Below are positions 12,233-26,613 of a DNA stretch of 64,000 nucleotides, piece by piece. A program made the translations under genes and the position numbers. The notes under the pieces were generated by a model that was given only the letters and a program-made list of their open reading frames with translations, made no database searches and had not been told where the DNA came from. Position 1 is the first letter of the stretch. Every line of letters begins with the position of its first letter. This DNA comes from Acanthosoma haemorrhoidale. Taxonomy: Eukaryota > Arthropoda > Insecta > Hemiptera > Acanthosomatidae. The stretch is from positions 119,853,768-119,917,767 of the forward strand of contig OV884014.1 in the NCBI GenBank assembly GCA_930367205.1. Direction: 5' to 3'.

Positions 12233-13326
12233 TAACATAATAGGGCAGGAATTATTGTACCAGCTATGAAATACGCATTTTTGTAAAATTCAACTTTTGG
12301 ACGATATTTTTCTTGTTTTGGTATGAGGAAATCATAATTGTTCAGGAGTTAACGTACCAGCTATAAAATACTCTTATATGTAAAAATTTAACTTTTCAAC
12401 GATATTTTCCTTGTTTTGGTATCAGGAGAACATAATGGGGCAGGAGCTAACTTACTATCTATGAAATACGCATTTTCGAAAAATTCGACTTTTTGACGAT
12501 TTTTTCCTTGATTTCGTATCAGGAGAACATAAAAGAGCAGGAGCTAACGTTCCAGCTATGAAATACCCATTTTTTAAAAATTCGACTTTTTGACGATATT
12601 TTCGTATCAGGAGAACATAATGGGGAAGGAGCTGACGTACCAGCTATGAAATACGCAATTTTTGTAAAAATTTGAGTTTTCGACGATATTTTCCTTGTTT
12701 TGGTATCAGGAGAACATAATGGGGCAGGAGCTAACGTACTAGCTATGAAATACGCATTTTCGAAAAATTGGACTTTTTGACGATATTTTCTTTGATTTCG
12801 TATCAGGAGAACATAAAAGAGCAGGAGCTAACGTTCCAGCTATAAAATACCCATTTTTTAAAAATTCAACTTTTTGACGATATTTTCCTTGTTTTCGTAT
12901 CAGGAGAACATAATAGGGTTGGAGCTAACGTACCAGCTATGAAATACGCAATTTTTGTAAAAATTTGAGTTTTCGACGATATTTTCCTTGTTTTGGTATC
13001 AGGAGAACATAATGGGGCAGGAGCTAACGTACTAGCTATGAAATACGCATTTTCGAAAAATTCGACTTTTTGACGATATTTTCCTTGATTTCGTATCAGG
13101 AGAACATAAAAGAGCAGGAGCTAACGTTCCAACTATGAAATACGCATTTTTGAAAAATTCAACTTTTTGACGATATTTTTCTCGTTTTCGTATCAGGAGA
13201 ACATAATAGGGCAGGAGCTAACGTACCAGCTATGAAATACGCATTTTTGTAAAAATTCAACTTTTTTAAAATGTTTTCTTTGTTTTGGTATCAGGAGTAC
13301 ATAAAGGGGCAAGAGCTAACGTACAA
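12233..13326. repeat. Satellite A block (1,094 bp)
   Basis: About 11 A monomers. The entry monomer reads aggaattattg, where earlier blocks have aggtattattg. This aattattg form is used by most blocks to the right. The last monomers include the tctcgttttcg variant and the standard exit into B. Confidence 0.95.
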
Positions 13327-16300
13327 GATCATACGATCGTATGATCAAAGTTACGAGTGAATATGACATCAAATGATGTCAAATATGATAGTGTGCCGTA
13401 TCATTTGCACTTATTGTATCACGTGATACAATCGTATGATTGAAGTTACAGTGAATATACTATTAAATAATGTCGATTATGACAGTGTACTGTATCATTG
13501 GCACTTATTGTATCACGTGATACGATCGTATGATTGAAGTCATGAATGAATATAACATCAAATGATGTCGATTATGATAGCGCACCATATCATTAGCACT
13601 TATTGTATAATGTGATGTGATCGTATGATAAAAGTTACAAGTGAATATAAAATCAAATAATGTCGATTATAATAGTATAGCACATCATTGGCACTCATTA
13701 TATCACGTGATACGATCGTATGATTCAGGTTACGAGTGAATAAACTATTAAATGATGTCGAATATGATAGTGTACCGCATCATTGGCACTCATTGTTTCA
13801 CGTGATACGATCGTTTGATGAAAGTTACGAGTGAATATAACATCAAATGATGTCGAATAGGATTGTATAATGTATCATTAGCACTCATTGTTTCACGTGA
13901 TACGATCGTATGATTAAAGTTACGAGTGAATATAACATCAAATAATGTTGAATATGATTGTATAATGTATCATTAGCACTCATTGTTTCACGTGATACGA
14001 TCGTATAATGAAAGTTACGAGTAAATATACTATTAAATAATGTCGATTATGATAGTGTACCGCATTATTGGCACTCATTATATCACGTGATACGATCGTA
14101 TGATTGAAGTCACGAGTGAATATAACATCAAATGATGTCAATTATGATAGTGTTCCGTATCATAAGCACTCATTGTATCACGTGATACGATCGTATGATG
14201 AAAGTTACAAGTAAATATGCTATTAAATGATGTCGATTATGACAGTGTACCGTACCATTGGCACTCATAGTATCACGTGATACGATCGTATGATTGAAGT
14301 CACGAATGAATAAAACATCAAATGATGTCGATTATGATAGTGTACCGCATCATTAGCACACATTGTATCACGTGGTACGATCGTATGATTAAAGTTACGA
14401 GTAAAGATAACATCAAATGATGTCGATTATAATAGTGTACCGTACCATTGGCACTCATAGTATCACGTGATACGATCGTATGATTGAAGTCAAGAGTGAA
14501 TATAATATCAAATGATGTCAATTATGATAGTGTACCGCATCATTGGCACTCATTGTTTCACGTGATACGATCGTATGATTAAAGTTACAGGTGAATATAA
14601 CATCAAATGATGTCGATTATGATAGTGTACCGCATCATTGGCACTCATTATATCACGTGATACGATCGTTTGATGAAAGTTACGAGTGAATATAGCATCA
14701 AATGATGTCGAATAGGATTGTATAATGTATCATTAGCACTCATTGTTTCACGTGATACGATCGTATGATTAAAGTTACGAGTGAATATAACATCAAATAA
14801 TGTTGAATATGATTGTATAATGTATCATTAGCACTCATTGTTTCACGTGATACGATCGTATGATTAAAGTTACGAGTAAATATAACATCAAATGATGTCG
14901 AATATGATAATGTACCGTATCGTTAGCACTCATTGTATCACGTGATACGATCGTATGATGAAAGTTACGAGTGAAGATAAAATCAAATGATGTCGATTAT
15001 AATAGTGTACCTTACCATTGGCACTCATAGTATTACGTGATACGATCGTATGATTGAAGTCAAGAGTGAATATAATATCAAATGATGTCAATTATGATAG
15101 TGTTCCGTATCATAAGCACTCATTGTATCACGTGATACGATCGTATGATAAAAGTTACAAGTAAATATACTATTAAATGATGTCGATTATGACAGTGTAT
15201 TGTACCATTGGCACTCATAGTATCACGTGATACGATCGTATGATTGAAGTCACAAGTGAATATAATATCAAATGATGTCAATTATGATAGTGTACCGCAT
15301 CATTGGCACTCATTATATCACTTGATACGATCGTATGATTGAAGTCACGAGTGAATATATTATCAAATGATGTTGAATATGATTGTATAATGTGTCATTG
15401 GCACACATTGTATCACGTGATACGATCGTATGATTAAAGTTACGAGTGAATGCAACATCAAATGATGTCGATTATGATAGTGTACCGCATCATTGGCACT
15501 CATTATATCACGTGATACGATCGTATGATGAAAGTTACGAGTGAATATAACATCAAATGATGTCGAATAGGATTGTATAATGTATCATTAGCACTCATTG
15601 TTTCACGTGATACGATCGTATGATTAAAGTTACGATTGGAGATACTAATAAATGATGTTGAATATAATAGTGCACCATATCATTAGCACTTATTGTATCA
15701 TGTGATGCGATCGTATGATTGAAGTCACGAGTGAATATAATATCAAATGATGTCAATTATGATAGTGTTGCGAATCATAAGCACTCATTGTATCACGTGA
15801 TACGATCGTATGATTAAAGTTACGATTGGAGATACTAATAAATGATGTTGAATATAATAGTGCACCATATCATTAGCACTTATTGTATCATGTGATGCGA
15901 TCATATGATTAAAGTTACAAGTGAATATAACATCAAATGATGTCGATTATAATAGTGTACCGCATCATTGGCACTCATTATATCACGTGATACTATCGTA
16001 TGATTGAAGTCACGAGTGAATATAACATCAAATAATGCTAAATATGATTGTATAGTGTAGCATTGACACTCATTGTATCACGAGAAACGATCGTATGATT
16101 GAAGTCACGAGTGAATATAACATCAAATGATGTTGAATATGAATGTATTATGTATCATTAGCACTCATTGTTTCACGTGATACGATCGTATGATTAAAGT
16201 TACAGGTGAATATAACATCAAATGATGTCGATTATGATAGTGTACCGCATCATTGGCACTCATTATATCACGTGATACTATCGTATAATGAAAGTTACGA

Positions 16301-16397
16301 GTGAATATACTATTAAATGATGTCGATTATGATAGTGTACCGCATCATTGGCACTAATTGTATCACGTGATACGATCGTATGATCAAAGCTACGAGT
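13327..16397. repeat. Satellite B block 5 (3,071 bp)
   Basis: About 32 B monomers. It is the first block in the window whose first monomer is complete, with the 20-bp palindrome and the long tgacatca dyad. A pair of monomers beginning gattggagatac occurs twice, near 15630 and near 15825. The block has exactly the same length as the block at 20598-23668, although the monomer order differs inside. Confidence 0.95.
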
Positions 16398-17101
16398 TAA
16401 CATAATAGGGCAGGTATTATTGTACCAGCTATGAAATACGCATTTTTGTAAAATTCAACTTTTGGACGATATTTTTCTTGTTTTGGTATGAGGAAATCAT
16501 AATTGTTCAGGAGCTGCCGTACCAGCTATAAAATACTCTTATATGTAAAAATTTAACTTTTCGACGATATTTTCCTTGTTTTGGTATCAGGAGAACATAA
16601 TGGGGCAGGAGCTAACTTACTATCTATGAAATACGCATTTTCGAAAAATTCGACTTTTTGACGATATTTTCCTTGATTTCGTATCAGGAGAACATAAAAG
16701 AGCAGGAGCTAACGTTCCAGCTATGAAATACCCATTTTTTAAAAATTCGACTTTTTGACGATATTTTCGTATCAGGAGAACATAATGGGGAAGGAGCTGA
16801 CGTACCAGCTATGAAATACGCAATTTTTGTAAAAATTTGACTTTTGGACGATATTTTCTTTGTTTCGGTATCAGGAGAACATAATGGGACAGGAGCTAAC
16901 TTACTAGCTCTAAATACGCATTTTAGTAAAAATTCGACTTTTTGACGACATTTTTCTTGTTTTGGTATCAGGTGAACATAATGGGGCAGGTGCTAACGTA
17001 CAAGCTATGAAATACGCATTTTTGTAAAATCTCAACTTTTTTAAAATGTTTTCTTTGTTTTGGTATCAGGAGTACATAAAGGGGCAAGAGCTAACGTACA
17101 A
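16398..17101. repeat. Satellite A block (704 bp)
   Basis: About seven A monomers. It looks like the 997-bp block with three internal monomers removed: the ataatggggaagg monomer passes straight into the gacttttggacgat monomer. Confidence 0.95.
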
Positions 17102-19602
17102 GATCATACGATCGTATGATCAAAGTTACGAGTGAATATGACATCAAATGATGTCAAATATGATAGTGTGCCGTATCATTTGCACTTATTGTATCACGTG
17201 ATACAATCGTATGATTGAAGTTACAGTAAATATACTATTAAATAATGTCGATTATGACAGTGTACTGTATCATTGGCACTTATTGTATCACGTGATACGA
17301 TCGTATGATTGAAGTCATGAATGAATATAACATCAAATGATGTCGATTATGATAGCGCACCATATCATTAGCACTTATTGTATAATGTGATGTGATCGTA
17401 TGATAAAAGTTACAAGTGAATATAAAATCAAATAATGTCGATTATAATAGTATAGCACATCATTGGCACTCATTATATCACGTGATACGATCGTATGATT
17501 AAGGTTACGAGTGAATAAACTATTAAATGATGTCGAATATGATAGTGTACCGCATCATTGGCACTCATTATATCACTTGATACGATCGTATGATTGAAGT
17601 CACGAGTGAATATATCATCAAATGATGTTGAATATGATTGTATAATGTGTCATTGGCAAACATTGTATCACGTGATACGATCGTATGAAAAAAGTTACGA
17701 GTGAATACAACATCAAATGATGTCGATTATGATAGTGTACCGCATCATTGGCACTCATTATATCACGTGATACGATCGTTTGATGAAAGTTACGAGTGAA
17801 TATAACATCAAATGATGTCGAATAGGATTGTATAATGTATCATTAGCACTCATTGTTTCACGTGATACGATCGTATGATTAAAGTTACGAGTGAATATAC
17901 TATTAAATGATGTCGATTATGATAGTGTACCGCATCATTGGCACTAATTGTATCACGTGATACGATCGTATGATTAAAGTTACGAGTAAATATAACATCA
18001 AATGATGTCGAATATGATAATGTACCGTATCGTTAGCACTCATTGTATCACGTGATACGATCGTATGATGAAAGTTACGAGTGAATATAACATCAAATGA
18101 TGTCGATTATGATAGTGTACCTTATCATTGGCACTCATTATATCACGTGATACGATCGTATAATGAAAGTTACGAGTAAATATACTATTAAATAATGTCG
18201 ATTATGATAGTGTACCGCATTATTGGCACTCATTATATCACGTGATACGATCGTATGATTGAAGTCACGAGTGAATATAACATCAAATGATGCCAATTAT
18301 GATAGTGTTCCGTATCATAAGCACTCATTGTATCACGTGATACGATCGTATGATGAAAGTTACAAGTAAATATACTATTAAATGATGTCGATTATGACAG
18401 TGTACCGTACCATTGGCACTCATAGTATCACGTGATACGATCGTATGATTGAAGTCACGAATGAATATATCATCAAATGATGTCGATTATGATAGTGTAC
18501 CGCATCATTAGCACACATTGTATCACGTGGTACGATCGTATGATTAAAGTTACAAGTGAAGATAACATCAAATGATGTTGATTATAATAGTGTACCGTAC
18601 CATTGGCACTCATAGTATCACGTGATACGATCGTATGATTGAAGTCAAGAGTGAATATAATATCAAATGATGTCAATTATGATAGTGTTCCGTATCATAA
18701 GCACTCATTGTATCACGTGATACGATCGTATGATGAAAGTTACAAGTAAATATACTATTAAATGATGTCGATTATGACAGTGTACCGTACCATTGGCACT
18801 CATAGTATCACGTGATACGATCGTATGATTGAAGTCACGAGTGAATATAATATCAAATGATGTCAATTATGATAGTGTACCGCATCATTGGCACTCATTA
18901 TATTACTTGATACGATCGTATGATTGAAGTCACGAGTGAATATATCATCAAATGATGTTGAATATGATTGTATAATGTGTCATTGGCACACATTGTATCA
19001 CGTGATACGATCGTATGATTAAAGTTACGAGTGAATGCAACATCAAATGATGTCGATTATGATAGTGTACAGCATCATTGGCACTCATTATATCTCGTGA
19101 TACGATCGTATGATGAAAGTTACGAGTGAATATAACATCAAATGATGTCGAATAGGATTGTATAATGTATCATTAGCACTCATTGTTTCACGTGATACGA
19201 TCGTATGATTAAAGTTACGATTGGAGATACTAATAAATGATGTTGAATATAATAGTGTACCGCATCATTGGCACTCATTATATCACGTGATACTATCGTA
19301 TGATTGAAGTCACGAGTGAATATAACATCAAATAATGCTAAATATGATTGTATAGTGTAGCATTGACACTCATTGTATCACGAGATACGATCGTATGATT
19401 GAAGTCACGAGTGAATATAACATCAAATGATGTTGAATATGATTGTATAATGTATCATTAGCACTCATTGTTTCACGTGATACGATCGTATGATTAAAGT
19501 TACAGGTGAATATAACATCAAATCATGTCGATTATGATAGTGTACCGCATCATTGGCACTCATTATATCACGTGATACGATCGTATGATCAAAGCTACGA
19601 GT
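17102..19602. repeat. Satellite B block 6 (2,501 bp)
   Basis: About 26 B monomers. Apart from the complete first monomer, it follows block 4 almost base for base from 17173 to 19257. It then departs: aatagtgtacc replaces aatagtgcacc. It ends early, its last monomers being fused into the exit at 19561-19602. Confidence 0.95.
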
Positions 19603-20597
19603 TAACATAATAGGGCAGGAATTATTGTACCAGCTATGAAATACGCATTTTTGTAAAATTCAACTTTTGGAAGATATTTTTCTTGTTTTGGTATGAGGAA
19701 ATCATAATTGTTCAGGAGTTAACGTACCAGCTATAAAATACTCTTATATGTAAAAATTTAACTTTTCAACGATATTTTCCTTGTTTTGGTATCAGGAGAA
19801 CATAATGGGGCAGGAGCTAACTTACTATCTATGAAATACGTATTTTCGAAAAATTCTACTTTTTGACGATTTTTTCCTTGATTTCGTATCAGGAGAACAT
19901 AAAAGAGCAGGAGCTAACGTTCCAGCTATGAAATACCCATTTTTTAAAAATTCGACTTTTTGACGATATTTTCGTATCAGGAGAACATAATGGGGAAGGA
20001 GCTGACGTACCAGCTATGAAATACGCAATTTTTGTAAAAATTTGAGTTTTCGACGATATTTTTCTTGTTTTGGTATCAGGAGAACATAATGGGGCAGGAG
20101 CTAACGTACTAGCTATGAAATACGCATTTTCGAAAAATTCGACTTTTTGACGATATTTTCCTTGATTTCGTATCAGGAGAACATAAAAGAGCAGGAGCTA
20201 ACGTTCCAACTATGAAATACGCATTTTTGAAAAATTCAACTTTTTGACGATATTTTCTTTGTTTCGGTATCAGGAGAACATAATGGGACAGGAGCTAACG
20301 TACTAGCTCTAAATACGCATTTTAGTAAAAATTCGACTTTTTGACGACATTTTTCTTGTTTCGGTATCAGGAGAACATAATGGGACAGGAGCTAACGTAC
20401 TAGCTCTAAATACGCATTTTAGTAAAAATTCGACTTTTTGACGACATTTTTCTTGTTTTGGTATCAGGAGAACATAATGGGGCAGGTGCCAACGTACAAG
20501 CTATGAAATACGCATTTTTGTAAAAATTCAACTTTTTTAAAATGTTTTCTTTGTTTTGGTATCAGGAGTACATAAAGGGGCAAGAGCTAACGTACAA
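19603..20597. repeat. Satellite A block (995 bp)
   Basis: About ten A monomers. The monomer with tctaaatacgcattttagt occurs twice in a row here (about 20307 and 20405), whereas other blocks have it once. Small changes include ttggaagat near 19669 and aattctacttt near 19853. Confidence 0.95.
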
Positions 20598-20617
20598 GAT
20601 CATACGATCGTATGATC
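20598..20617 (+). other. 20-bp perfect palindrome at A-to-B junction
   Basis: The sequence gatcatacgatcgtatgatc is its own reverse complement. It sits exactly where A text (gtacaa) gives way to B text. Intact copies start at 13327, 17102, 20598, 25348, 28293, 32725, 38010, 41232, 44162, 50363, 53874, 57100 and 61008. The copy at 35947 has one base changed (cgtataatc). Copies at 260, 4554 and 9601 keep only the core, because of the 59-bp deletion. Confidence 0.95.
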
Positions 20618-20634
20618 AAAGTTACGAGTGAATA

Positions 20635-20652
20635 TGACATCAAATGATGTCA
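20635..20652 (+). other. Long inverted repeat of the first B monomer
   Basis: tgacatcaaatgatgtca has 8-bp perfect arms around a central aa. It is the extended form of the 6-bp-arm dyad found in ordinary B monomers. It is seen in the first monomer after the 20-bp palindrome, so it marks the B-block start. It recurs inside the blocks at about 36.46 and 41.75 kb, where the array restarts. Confidence 0.9.
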
Positions 20653-23600
20653 AATATGATAGTGTGCCGTATCATTTGCACTTATTGTATCACGTGATAC
20701 AATCGTATGATTGAAGTTACAGTGAATATACTATTAAATAATGTCGATTATGACAGTGTACTGTATCATTGGCACTTATTGTATCACGTGATACGATCGT
20801 ATGATTGAAGTCATGAATGAATATAACATCAAATGATGTCGATTATGATAGCGCACCATATCATTAGCACTTATTGTATAATGTGATGTGATCGTATGAT
20901 AAAAGTTACAAGTGAATATAAAATCAAATAATGTCGATTATAATAGTATAGCACATCATTGGCACTCATTATATCACGTGATACGATCGTATGATTAAGG
21001 TTACGAGTGAATAAACTATTAAATGATGTCGAATATGATAGTGTACCGCATCATTGGCACTCATTGTTTCACGTGATACGATCGTATGATTAAAGTTACA
21101 GGTGAATATAACATCAAATGATGTCGATTATGATAGTGTACTGCATTATTGGCACTCATTATATCACTTGATACGATCGTATGATTGAAGTCACGAGTGA
21201 ATATATCATCAAATGATGTTGAATATGATTGTATAATGTGTCATTGGCAAACATTGTATCACGTGATACGATCGTATGATTAAAGTTACGAGTGAATACA
21301 ACATCAAATGATGTCGATTATGATAGTGTACCGCATCATTGGCACTCATTATATCACGTGATACGATCGTTTGATGAAAGTTACGAGTGAATATAACATC
21401 AAATGATGTCGAATAGGATTGTATAATGTATCATTAGCACTCATTGTTTCACGTGATACGATCGTATGATTAAAGTTACGAGTGAATATAACATCAAATA
21501 ATGTTGAATATGATTGTATAATGTATCATTAGCACTCATTGTTTCACGTGATACGATCGTATGATTAAAGTTACGAGTAAATATAACATCAAATGATGTC
21601 GAATATGATAATGTACCGTATCGTTAGCACTCATTGTATCACGTGATACGATCGTATGATGAAAGTTACGAGGGAATATAACATCAAATGATGTCAATTA
21701 TGATAGTGTACCTTATCATTGGCACTCATTATATCACGTGATACGATCGTATAATGAAAGTTACGAGTAAATATACTATTAAATAATGTCGATTATGATA
21801 GTGTACCGCATTATTGGCACTCATTATATCACGTGATACGATCGTATGATTGAAGTCACGAGTGAATATAACATCAAATGATGTCAATTATGATAGTGTT
21901 CCGTATCATAAGCACTCATTGTATCACGTGATACGATCGTATGATGAAAGTTACAAGTAAATATACTATTAAATGATGTCGATTATGACAGTGTACCGTA
22001 CCATTGGCACTCATAGTATCACGTGATACGATCGTATGATTGAAGTCACGAATGAATATAACATCAAATGATGTCGATTATGATAGTGTACCGCATCATT
22101 AGCACACATTGTATCACGTGGTACGATCGTATGATTAAAGTTACGAGTGAAGATAACATCAAATGATGTCGATTATAATAGTGTACCGTACCATTGGCAC
22201 TCATAGTATCACGTGATACGATCGTATGATTGAAGTCAAGAGTGAATATAATATCAAATGATGTCAATTATGATAGTGTTCCGTATCATAAGCACTCATT
22301 GTATGACGTGATACGATCGTATGATGAAAGTTACAAGTAAATATACTATTAAATGATGTCGATTATGACAGTGTACCGTACCATTGGCACTCATAGTATC
22401 ACGTGATACGATCGTATGATTAAAGTTACGAGTGAATGCAACATCAAATGATGTCGATTATGATAGTGTACAGCATCATTGGCACTCATTATATCTCGTG
22501 ATACGATCGTATGATGAAAGTTACGAGTGAATATAACATCAAATGATGTCGAATAGGATTGTATAATGTATCATTAGCACTCATTGTTTCACGTGATACG
22601 ATCGTATGATTAAAGTTACGATTGGAGATACTAATAAATGATGTTGAATATAATAGTGCACCATATCATTAGCACTTATTGTATCATGTGATGCGATCGT
22701 ATGATTGAAGTCACGAGTGAATATAATATCAAATGATGTCAATTATGATAGTGTTGCGTATCATAAGCACTCATTGTATGACGTGATACGATCGTATGAT
22801 TAAAGTTACGATTGGAGATACTAATAAATGATGTTGAATATAATAGTGCACCATATCATTAGCACTTATTGTATCATGTGATGCGATCGTATGATTAAAG
22901 TTACAAGTGAATATAACATCAAATGATGTCGATTATAATAGTGTACCGCATCATTGGCACTCATTATATCACGTGATACTATCGTATGATTGAAGTCACG
23001 AGTGAATATAACATCAAATAATGCTAAATATGATTGTATAGTGTAGCATTGACACTCATTGTATCACGAGATACGATCGTATGATTGAAGTCACGAGTGA
23101 ATATATCATCAAATGATGTTGAATATGATTGTATAGTGTATCATTAGCACTCATTGTTTCACGTGATACGATCGTATGATTAAAGTTACAGGTGAATATA
23201 ACATCAAATCATGTCGATTATGATAGTGTACCGCATCATTGGCACTCATTATATCACGTGATACTATCGTATGATTGAAGTCACGAGTGAATATAACATC
23301 AAATGATGCTAAATATGATTGTATAGTGTATCATTAGCACTCATTGTTTCACGTGATACGATCGTATGATTAAAGTTACGAGTAAATATAACATCAAATG
23401 ATGTTGAATATGATTGTATAATGTATCATTAGCACTCATTATTTCACGTGATACGATCGTATGATTAAAGTTACAGGTGAATATAACATCAAATAATGTC
23501 GATTATGATAGTGTACCGCATCATTGGCACTCATTATATCACGTGATACTATCGTATAATGGAAGTTACGAGTGAATATACTATTAAATGATGTCGATTA

Positions 23601-23668
23601 TGATAGTGTACCGCATCATTGGCACTAATTGTATCACGTGATACGATCGTATGATCAAAGCTACGAGT

Positions 23669-25347
23669 TAACATAATAGGGCAGGAATTATTGTACCAGC
23701 TATGAAATACGCATTTTTGTAAAATTCTACTTTTTGACGATATTTTTCTTGTTTTGGTATGAGGAAATCATAATTGTTCAGGAGCTAACGTACCAGCTAT
23801 AAAATACTCTTATATGTAAAAATTTAACTTTTCGACGATATTTTCCTTGTTTTGGTATCAGGAGAACATAATGGGGCAGGAGCTAACTTACTATCTATGA
23901 AATACGCATTTTCGAAAAATTCGACTTTTTGACGATATTTTCCTTGATTTCGTATCAGGAGAACATAAAAGAGCAGGAGCTAACGTTCCAGCTATGAAAT
24001 ACCCATTTTTTAAAAATTCGACTTTTTGACGATATTTTCGTATCAGGAGAACATAATGGGGAAGGAGCTGACGTACCAGCTATGAAATACGCAATTTTTG
24101 TAAAAATTTGAGTTTTCGACGATATTTTCCTTGTTTTGGTAATAGGAGAACATAATGGGGCAGGAGCTAACCTACTAGCTATGAAATACGCATTTTCGAA
24201 AAATTCGACTTTTTGACGATATTTTCTTTGATTTCGTATCAGGAGAACATAAAAGAGCAGGAGCTAACGTTCCAGCTATAAAATACCCATTTTTTAAAAA
24301 TTCAACTTTTTGACGATATTTTTCTCGTTTTCGTATCAGGAGAACATAATAGGGTTGGAGCTAACGTACCAGCTATGCAATACACAATTTTCGTAAAAAT
24401 TTGAGTTTTCGACGATATTTTCCTTGTTTTGGTATAAGGAGAACATAATGGGGCAGGAGCTAACGTACTAGCTATGAAATACGCATTTTCGAAAAATTCG
24501 ACTTTTTGACGATATTTTCCTTGATTTCGTATCAGGAGAACATAAAAGAGCAGGAGCTAACGTTCCAACTATGAAATACCCATTTTTTAAAAATTCGACT
24601 TTTTGACGATATTTTCCTTGTTTTCGTATCAGGAGAACATAATGGGGCAGAAGCTGACGTACTAGCTATGAAATACGCATTTTTTAAAAATTCGACTTTT
24701 TGACGATATTTTCCTGGTTTTCGTATCAGGAGAACATAATAAGGCAGGAGCTAACGTACCAGCTATGAAATACGCAATTTTTGTAAAAATTTGAGTTTTC
24801 GACGATATTTTCCTTGTTTTGGTATCAGGAGAACATAATGGGGCAGAAGCTAACGTACTAGCTATGAAATACGCATTTTCGAAAAATTCGACTTTTTGAC
24901 GATATTTTCCTGGTTTTCGTATCAGGAGAACATAATGGGGCAGGAGCTAACGTACTAGCTATGAAATACGCATTTTTGAAAAATTCAACTTTTTGACGAT
25001 ATTTTTCTCGTTTTCGTATCAGGAGAACATAATAGGGCAGGAGCTAACGTACCAGCTATGAAATACGCATTTTTGTAAAAATTTGACTTTTGGACGATAT
25101 TTTCTTTGTTTCGGTATCAGGAGAACATAATGGGACAGGAGCTAACGTACTAGCTCTAAATACGCATTTTAGTAAAAATTCGACTTTTTGACGACATTTT
25201 TCTTGTTTTGGTATCAGGAGAACATAATGGGGCAGGTGCTAACGTACAAGCTATGAAATACGCATTTTTGTAAAAATTCAACTTTTTTAAAATGTTTTCT
25301 TTGTTTTGGTATCAGGAGTACATAAAGGGGCAAGAGCTAACGTACAA
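23669..25347. repeat. Satellite A block (1,679 bp)
   Basis: About 17 A monomers. It is longer than the blocks to its left and contains new variants: tttggtaataggag near 24140, tatgcaatacacaattttcg near 24375, and ttcctggttttcg near 24713. All are repeated in the next A block. Confidence 0.95.
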
Positions 25348-26613
25348 GATCATACGATCGTATGATCAAAGTTACGAGTGAATATGACATCAAATGATGT
25401 CAAATATGATAGTGTGCCGTATCATTTGCACTTATTGTATCACGTGATACAATCGTATGATTGAAGTTACAGTGAATATACTATTAAATAATGTCGATTA
25501 TGACAGTGTACTGTATCATTGGCACTTATTGTATCACGTGATACGATCGTATGATTGAAGTCATGAATGAATATAACATCAAATGATGTCGATTATGATA
25601 GCGCACCATATCATTAGCACTTATTGTATAATGTGATGTGATCGTATGATAATAGTTACAAGTGAATATAAAATCAAATAATGTCGATTATAATAGTATA
25701 GCACATCATTGGCACTCATTATATCACGTGATACGATCGTATGATTAAGGTTACGAGTGAATAAACTATTAAATGATGTCGAATATGATAGTGTACCGCA
25801 TCATTGGCACTCATTGTTTCACGTGATACGATCGTATGATTAAAGTTACAGGTGAATATAACATCAAATGATGTCGATTATGATAGTGTACCGCATCATT
25901 GGCACTCATTATATCACTTGATACGATCGTATGATTGAAGTCACGAGTGAATATATCATCAAATGATGCTAAATATGATTGTATAGTGTAGCATTGACAC
26001 TCATTGTATCACGAGATACGATCGTATGATTGAAGTCACGAGTGAATATATCATCAAATGATGTTGAATATGATTGTATAGTGTATCATTAGCACTCATT
26101 GTTTCACGTGATACGATCGTATGATTAAAGTTACAGGTGAATATAACATCAAATCATGTCGATTATGATAGTGTACCGCATCATTGGCACTCATTATATC
26201 ACGTGATACTATCGTATGATTGAAGTCACGAGTGAATATAACATCAAATGATGCTAAATATGATTGTATAGTGTATCATTAGCACTCATTGTTTCACGTG
26301 ATACGATCGTATGATTAAAGTTACGAGTAAATATAACATCAAATGATGTTGAATATGATTGTATAATGTATCATTAGCACTCATTATTTCACGTGATACG
26401 ATCGTATGATTAAAGTTACAGGTGAATATAACATCAAATAATGTCGATTATGATAGTGTACCGCATCATTGGCACTCATTATATCACGTGATACTATCGT
26501 ATAATGGAAGTTACGAGTGAATATACTATTAAATGATGTCGATTATGATAGTGTACCGCATCATTGGCACTAATTGTATCACGTGATACGATCGTATGAT
26601 CAAAGCTACGAGT
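25348..26613. repeat. Satellite B block 8 (1,266 bp)
   Basis: About 13 B monomers. The first half is the usual block start. At about 25967 it jumps (gatgctaaatatg) to text found near the end of block 7. That point is the joint of the 2,945-bp tandem duplication, which explains why the block is short. Confidence 0.95.

Larger units (their letters stand above)
9613..19257. repeat. Pair of near-identical B segments at 7,560-bp offset
   Basis: 9613-11697 and 17173-19257 match with no net length change. The preceding A text matches at an offset of 7,501 bp. The 59-bp difference equals the deletion in the first monomer of block 4. The DNA between the copies (11698-17172) is other A and B text. Confidence 0.85.
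20598..23668. repeat. Satellite B block 7 (3,071 bp)
   Basis: About 32 B monomers with a complete first monomer. Two monomers read gtatgacgtga near 22300 and 22785, which breaks the CACGTG palindrome. The right part, from about 23023, is the first copy of the 2,945-bp duplication. Confidence 0.95.

Noticed and set aside
13327..23668. B blocks 5 and 7 as direct copies because both are 3,071 bp
   Set aside because: The starts match at a 7,271-bp offset, but near the right end the offset is 6,986 bp and the internal monomer order differs. The equal length seems to come from balanced gains and losses, not from a simple copy.
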